Assembly: GCA_007751255.1 (NCBI GenBank) | Contig: CP036296.1 | Span: 1,736,001 to 1,800,000, forward strand | DNA length: 64,000 bases | DNA from: Engelhardtia mirabilis | Lineage (GTDB): Bacteria; Planctomycetota; UBA1135; GCA-002686595 | Direction: 5' to 3' | Shown here: positions 61,189 to 64,000 of the stretch, in pieces | How positions within the stretch are numbered: position 1 is the stretch's first letter | Layout of the letters: every line of letters begins with the position of its first letter | Notes under the pieces: generated by a model | The model's database searches: none | What the model was told of the DNA's origin: nothing | The model's input: only the letters and a program-made list of their open reading frames with translations | Program-made: the position numbers and the translations under genes

Positions 61189-61962
61189 TCAGTCGTTCAA
61201 GGCAAGCACGGGTTGATCCGTTCTTGCGCTGGCCCGCTTCTGAGTGCGCCAGCTCTTGGGTCCACACTTCAGGACGTGCGCGTGGTGCAGCAGCCGATCG
61301 AGCAGTGCTGTGACAGCCGCGGTGTCTCCGAGGAGCTTGCCCCAGTCGTCGACAGGCCGGTTCGAGGTCAGGATGGTGCTGGTCCGCTCGTAGCGCCGGA
61401 TGATGAGCTCGAGCAGATCCTCGGCCGCGGTATGCGGCAGCTTGCGCATGCCCAGGTCGTCGACGATGAGCAGTGGGACCTTCTCCATCTTGGCCAGGTA
61501 CTCGCTGCGGGCGCCGTCGAGCGTCGCGTCGGCCATCTCCTCGATCAGGACGTGGGCCTCGCGGTAGGCGACGGCCCAGCCTTGCAAGATCGCAGCCTGC
61601 CCGATCGCCTGGGCGAGATGGCTCTTGCCGGTGCCGGGGGGGCCCAGGAAGAGAGCGTCCTCAGCCTTCGAGACGAAGCGAGCGGTCGCGAGGTCGAAGA
61701 CCAGCCGGCGATTCATCTTCTTGTTGAAGTCGAAGTCGAAGTCGTCGAGCCTTCGATCCGCATCTCGGAAGCGGGCGTACTTGATGCGGCGCTCGATCAG
61801 TCGATCCCCTCGCCGCTCGAGCTCGTCCGAGACGAGCTGGGAGAGGAAGTCGATCGGAGGCATGCGCTCGGTCTGGGCTTCGAGCAGTCGTGTCTCCAGG
61901 GTGTTAGCCATGCCCGAGAGCCGCAGCTTCCTCAGGGCCTTGTCGATCTCGATCCTGTTCAT
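61189..61962 (-). CDS. istB: IS21 helper ATPase IstB (copy B)
   Basis: This is a 257-residue AAA+ ATPase, from ATG 61962 (MNRIEIDKALRKLRLSGMAN). A longer frame upstream is istA in another phase. Walker A GPPGTGKS and Walker B LLIVDDLGM are intact. Few differences from copy A (K for E in FNKKMNRR, S for C near the end). Confidence 0.94.
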   Translation of the reverse strand: MNRIEIDKALRKLRLSGMANTLETRLLEAQTERMPPIDFLSQLVSDELERRGDRLIERRIKYARFRDADRRLDDFDFDFNKKMNRRLVFDLATARFVSKAEDALFLGPPGTGKSHLAQAIGQAAILQGWAVAYREAHVLIEEMADATLDGARSEYLAKMEKVPLLIVDDLGMRKLPHTAAEDLLELIIRRYERTSTILTSNRPVDDWGKLLGDTAAVTALLDRLLHHAHVLKCGPKSWRTQKRASARTDQPVLALND

Positions 61963-63623
61963 TGGGTTCCGGTTTCGGTTCTGGAGTCGATCAGGTCGCG
62001 GTACAGCGAGAGTTCGCGGATCAGCGGATCCACCTGCCGCAGCGAGAGCGGCGCCGGTGGCTTGCGGTCGATCCACTTCTTGACGAAGCGGTAGTTGGGA
62101 GCGCCGACCTCGAGGGCGACGGCGCACGCCTTCTCGATCGGTGCGTCGCCGTACTTCTTTACGAGGGACAGCACGCCCTGGATCTGGCGCACGCCGCCCT
62201 GCTCGCGCCTCTTGTGGATCTCCTCGCACAGCGCGCCCACGGACGCACCCGCGCCGCGAGACCTGGCAAGCAGTTGCAGCGTCGTGACAGGCGTCTTCGC
62301 CGGACGATCCGACGGATGGACCGAGCGCCATCCTCGAGGCTTCTTGCGATGCTCGCGCAGGAGCTCGCCGGTCCCGAGGTCGAGCAGACGCACCCAGTTA
62401 CCGCTCCACTGCACCGCGACCTCGCGACCGATCCAGCCGGGCGGCGCTCCGTAGTAAGCGGCATCGACTTCGACGCAGCCGTCCAGGTGGACCGTGCGTG
62501 CGCCGTACTGGAAGTAGCCAAAGGGCTCGACTGGCAGTGCTTGCAGCGTCGGCTGCTCCTCGGCAAACATCGCGGCGACCTGACGCTTGGTCGTACCGTG
62601 GATGCGCGTGTCGGCCCAGCGTTCCGTCCAGCGATCGAGATGAGCCTGAGCGTCCTTCAAGCTCTCGAAGCGCATCCCCTTGAGCGCCGTGTCCTGGGCG
62701 TAGCCGACTGAGCGCTCGACCTTGCCCTTGCGATCGGGATGCCGCACGCGCGCAGGCAGCGCGACGACGCCGTAGTGCGCGAGCATGTCGCGGTATAGCG
62801 GGTTCAGATCGGGGTCGTACACGTCGGGCTTCAGCACGCCTTCCTTCAGGTTGTCGAGCACGACCGTCCTCGTCGTGCCGCCGAGACGGCGGAAGGCGTC
62901 TTCGTGCAGCTCGCACCACGTCTGCGAGCTCGACTTGAAGCACAAGAGCCAAACCGCCTTGCGGCTGCACCCGAGCGTCAGCGCGAAGAGCCGTGTCCGG
63001 CGGTACTTGCCCGTCTCGGGGTGACGCACCATCGGGCCCGTGCCGTAGTCCACCTGTGCTTCCTCGCCCGCCGCGGTCACGATCGTGGGGTGGGCTTCGC
63101 GAGCGACGCTGCCCCGTAGCTTGTGCACGAAGCGCCGTACGCTCTGGTAGCCGGCCTCGAAGCCGTGCTCGTCCACCAGCTCCTGCCAGATCGATTTCGC
63201 ATTACGGCCCCTCGCCACAGCCGCTTCGATCTGCTCGCGGAAGGCCTCGCACCGGCTCGCCATCGGACTCCAGCCTGGAGCCGGCGCCCGCTCGAGGTCG
63301 GTGGTCACCTGACTGGCCGCTCTTGGATCCGGCCCGGGGTCGGTGATCGGGTAACTGGCCGCATTTGAATCGGCCTCGGAGTCGGTGGTCGGGCAACCGG
63401 CCGCATTTGAATCGGCCTCCAGGCGCCGCTGACGCCGCCCCCGGACTTCGATCCCGGCCGCCTTCAGATGACGGCTCACCGTCTCACGACGCACCCCCGT
63501 CGCATCCTCGATGCGCCTCATCGACCAGCCCAGCCGGCCCAGTGCTCGGATCTGCTCTTGCTTCTCGTGCTTCAAGACGTTGCCCATCCGGCACGAAGAG
63601 CACACGCCCTCCTGCCGCGTCAA
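61959..63623 (-). CDS. istA: IS21 transposase IstA (copy B)
   Basis: This is a 554-residue protein nearly identical to copy A, with the same DDE-core residues and the same repeated linker (ADSNAA units). It overlaps istB by 4 bp. Intact. Confidence 0.94.
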   Translation of the reverse strand: MTRQEGVCSSCRMGNVLKHEKQEQIRALGRLGWSMRRIEDATGVRRETVSRHLKAAGIEVRGRRQRRLEADSNAAGCPTTDSEADSNAASYPITDPGPDPRAASQVTTDLERAPAPGWSPMASRCEAFREQIEAAVARGRNAKSIWQELVDEHGFEAGYQSVRRFVHKLRGSVAREAHPTIVTAAGEEAQVDYGTGPMVRHPETGKYRRTRLFALTLGCSRKAVWLLCFKSSSQTWCELHEDAFRRLGGTTRTVVLDNLKEGVLKPDVYDPDLNPLYRDMLAHYGVVALPARVRHPDRKGKVERSVGYAQDTALKGMRFESLKDAQAHLDRWTERWADTRIHGTTKRQVAAMFAEEQPTLQALPVEPFGYFQYGARTVHLDGCVEVDAAYYGAPPGWIGREVAVQWSGNWVRLLDLGTGELLREHRKKPRGWRSVHPSDRPAKTPVTTLQLLARSRGAGASVGALCEEIHKRREQGGVRQIQGVLSLVKKYGDAPIEKACAVALEVGAPNYRFVKKWIDRKPPAPLSLRQVDPLIRELSLYRDLIDSRTETGTQ

Positions 63624-63697
63624 CGTCCCGGGATCACCCCTTCAACTGGCCGCTTTTGACCCGATCACTACTGGCCGGTTTTGGGTGATCCCCAAGG

Positions 63698-63919
63698 TCA
63701 GCGGGGGAGGCGTGCACGCGATGAGTCCAGGTCAGGTTGAGCATCGCTCTCGAGCCAGCCGGGGAGCGCCTCAAGAGTGTGGGCCGAGTTTCCGGACAGT
63801 ACGGGCCCAGGGGCCGGTGATTCAGCCCGCGCGGCAACCGCATTCGGGCGAGGTACCTCGAAACGAAGGCTAAGATCGAAACCGCTTGACAGAGCTGCGG
63901 GTGATGAGAACATCTCGAA
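63698..63919. other. Spacer with relic motif and possible promoter
   Basis: 63774-63810 has the gccgagtttccggacagtacgg relic seen near 10751 and 25892. ttgaca at 63884-63889 could be a -35 box for the downstream lipoprotein gene. Confidence 0.4.
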
Positions 63920-64000
63920 ATGATTCGAGTCCCCCTTGTCGCCACTCTCCTCGCGGTCGCCGGCTGCGCCACGACTGCCGCCGAGATGTTTGCAGGCAAT
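63920..64000 (+). CDS. Lipoprotein, 5' end (runs off the window)
   Basis: 27 codons: MIRVPLVATLLAVAGCATTA then AEMFAGN. Lipobox LAVAGC (Cys16). The remainder lies outside the window, so no function can be given. Confidence 0.6.
   Translation, partial: MIRVPLVATLLAVAGCATTAAEMFAGN

Larger units (their letters stand above)
61100..63697 (-). mobile_element. IS21-family element, copy B (type 1)
   Basis: 2598 bp, collinear with copy A. Ends cctcggggatcgggtcaaa and, inverted, ccttggggatcacccaaaa. Differs from copy A by scattered substitutions. Inserted in the exported-protein gene at 60994. No matching right-hand gene fragment or target duplication seen. Confidence 0.92.

Overview
The window reads as a high-GC Planctomycetota chromosome segment, inferred from gene content rather than from a marker gene. 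It has two ECF-type sigma factors of the planctomycete-expanded family, each convergent with a membrane-anchored Ser/Thr kinase (one WD40, one TPR). It also has several large secreted proteins and lipoproteins, some ending in a 'GLTNG' type C-terminal module, and pre-peptidase C-terminal (PPC) repeats. No rRNA, intact tRNA, CRISPR array or core metabolic operon is visible. Most of the window is accessory DNA heavily rebuilt by insertion sequences.

Layout. 0-2.3 kb holds a 202-bp imperfect palindrome, a tiny membrane gene and a graveyard of broken genes (Fic C-terminus, RelE/Gp49-like toxin, XRE antitoxin). 2.3-7.9 kb has a secreted protein and the first sigma/kinase pair. 8-11 kb has an IS1-like relic, a truncated antitoxin, and an IS66 remnant invaded by a decayed IS3. 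11.3-17.4 kb is a tightly coupled three-gene surface operon: a metzincin-like lipoprotein, a small anchored protein and an IgGFc-binding-domain protein. 17.5-23 kb has a second copy of the antitoxin with a truncated PIN toxin, a complete IS3, an IS1-like relic and IS21 copy A. 23-27.8 kb has two small lipoprotein genes, a DUF2971 gene and a secreted protein. IS21 copy C follows. 30.8-41.3 kb has the second sigma/kinase pair, a PPC-repeat protein, a lipoprotein and a secreted protein. 41.3-45.1 kb has a tyrosine recombinase with iteron-like repeats and a complete IS66. 45.3-51.4 kb is a lower-GC putative conflict/defence block: a two-gene membrane pair, a TIR-like/methyltransferase fusion bracketed by two palindromic elements, and a deoxyribosyltransferase-like protein. 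A tRNA-Gly 3' fragment and IS21 copy D follow. 54.7-56.2 kb is an AbiE toxin-antitoxin pair. 56.5-61 kb has an intact IS1-like element, IS256 and FG-GAP relics, two short exported proteins and a solitary HsdR_N/RAMA nuclease-like gene. IS21 copy B and the start of a lipoprotein close the window.

How it works together. The kinases and sigma factors look like signalling modules controlling surface protein genes. The rest is a mobile, defence-rich island. IS21 copies are nested as A(C( )D)B. Two repeat families, a palindromic element with expandable tandem units and an IS1-like 3' tail of about 80 bp, recur next to cargo genes and may mark how genes are captured here. The most novel-looking item is the TIR-like/methyltransferase fusion cassette at 47.6-50.1 kb.
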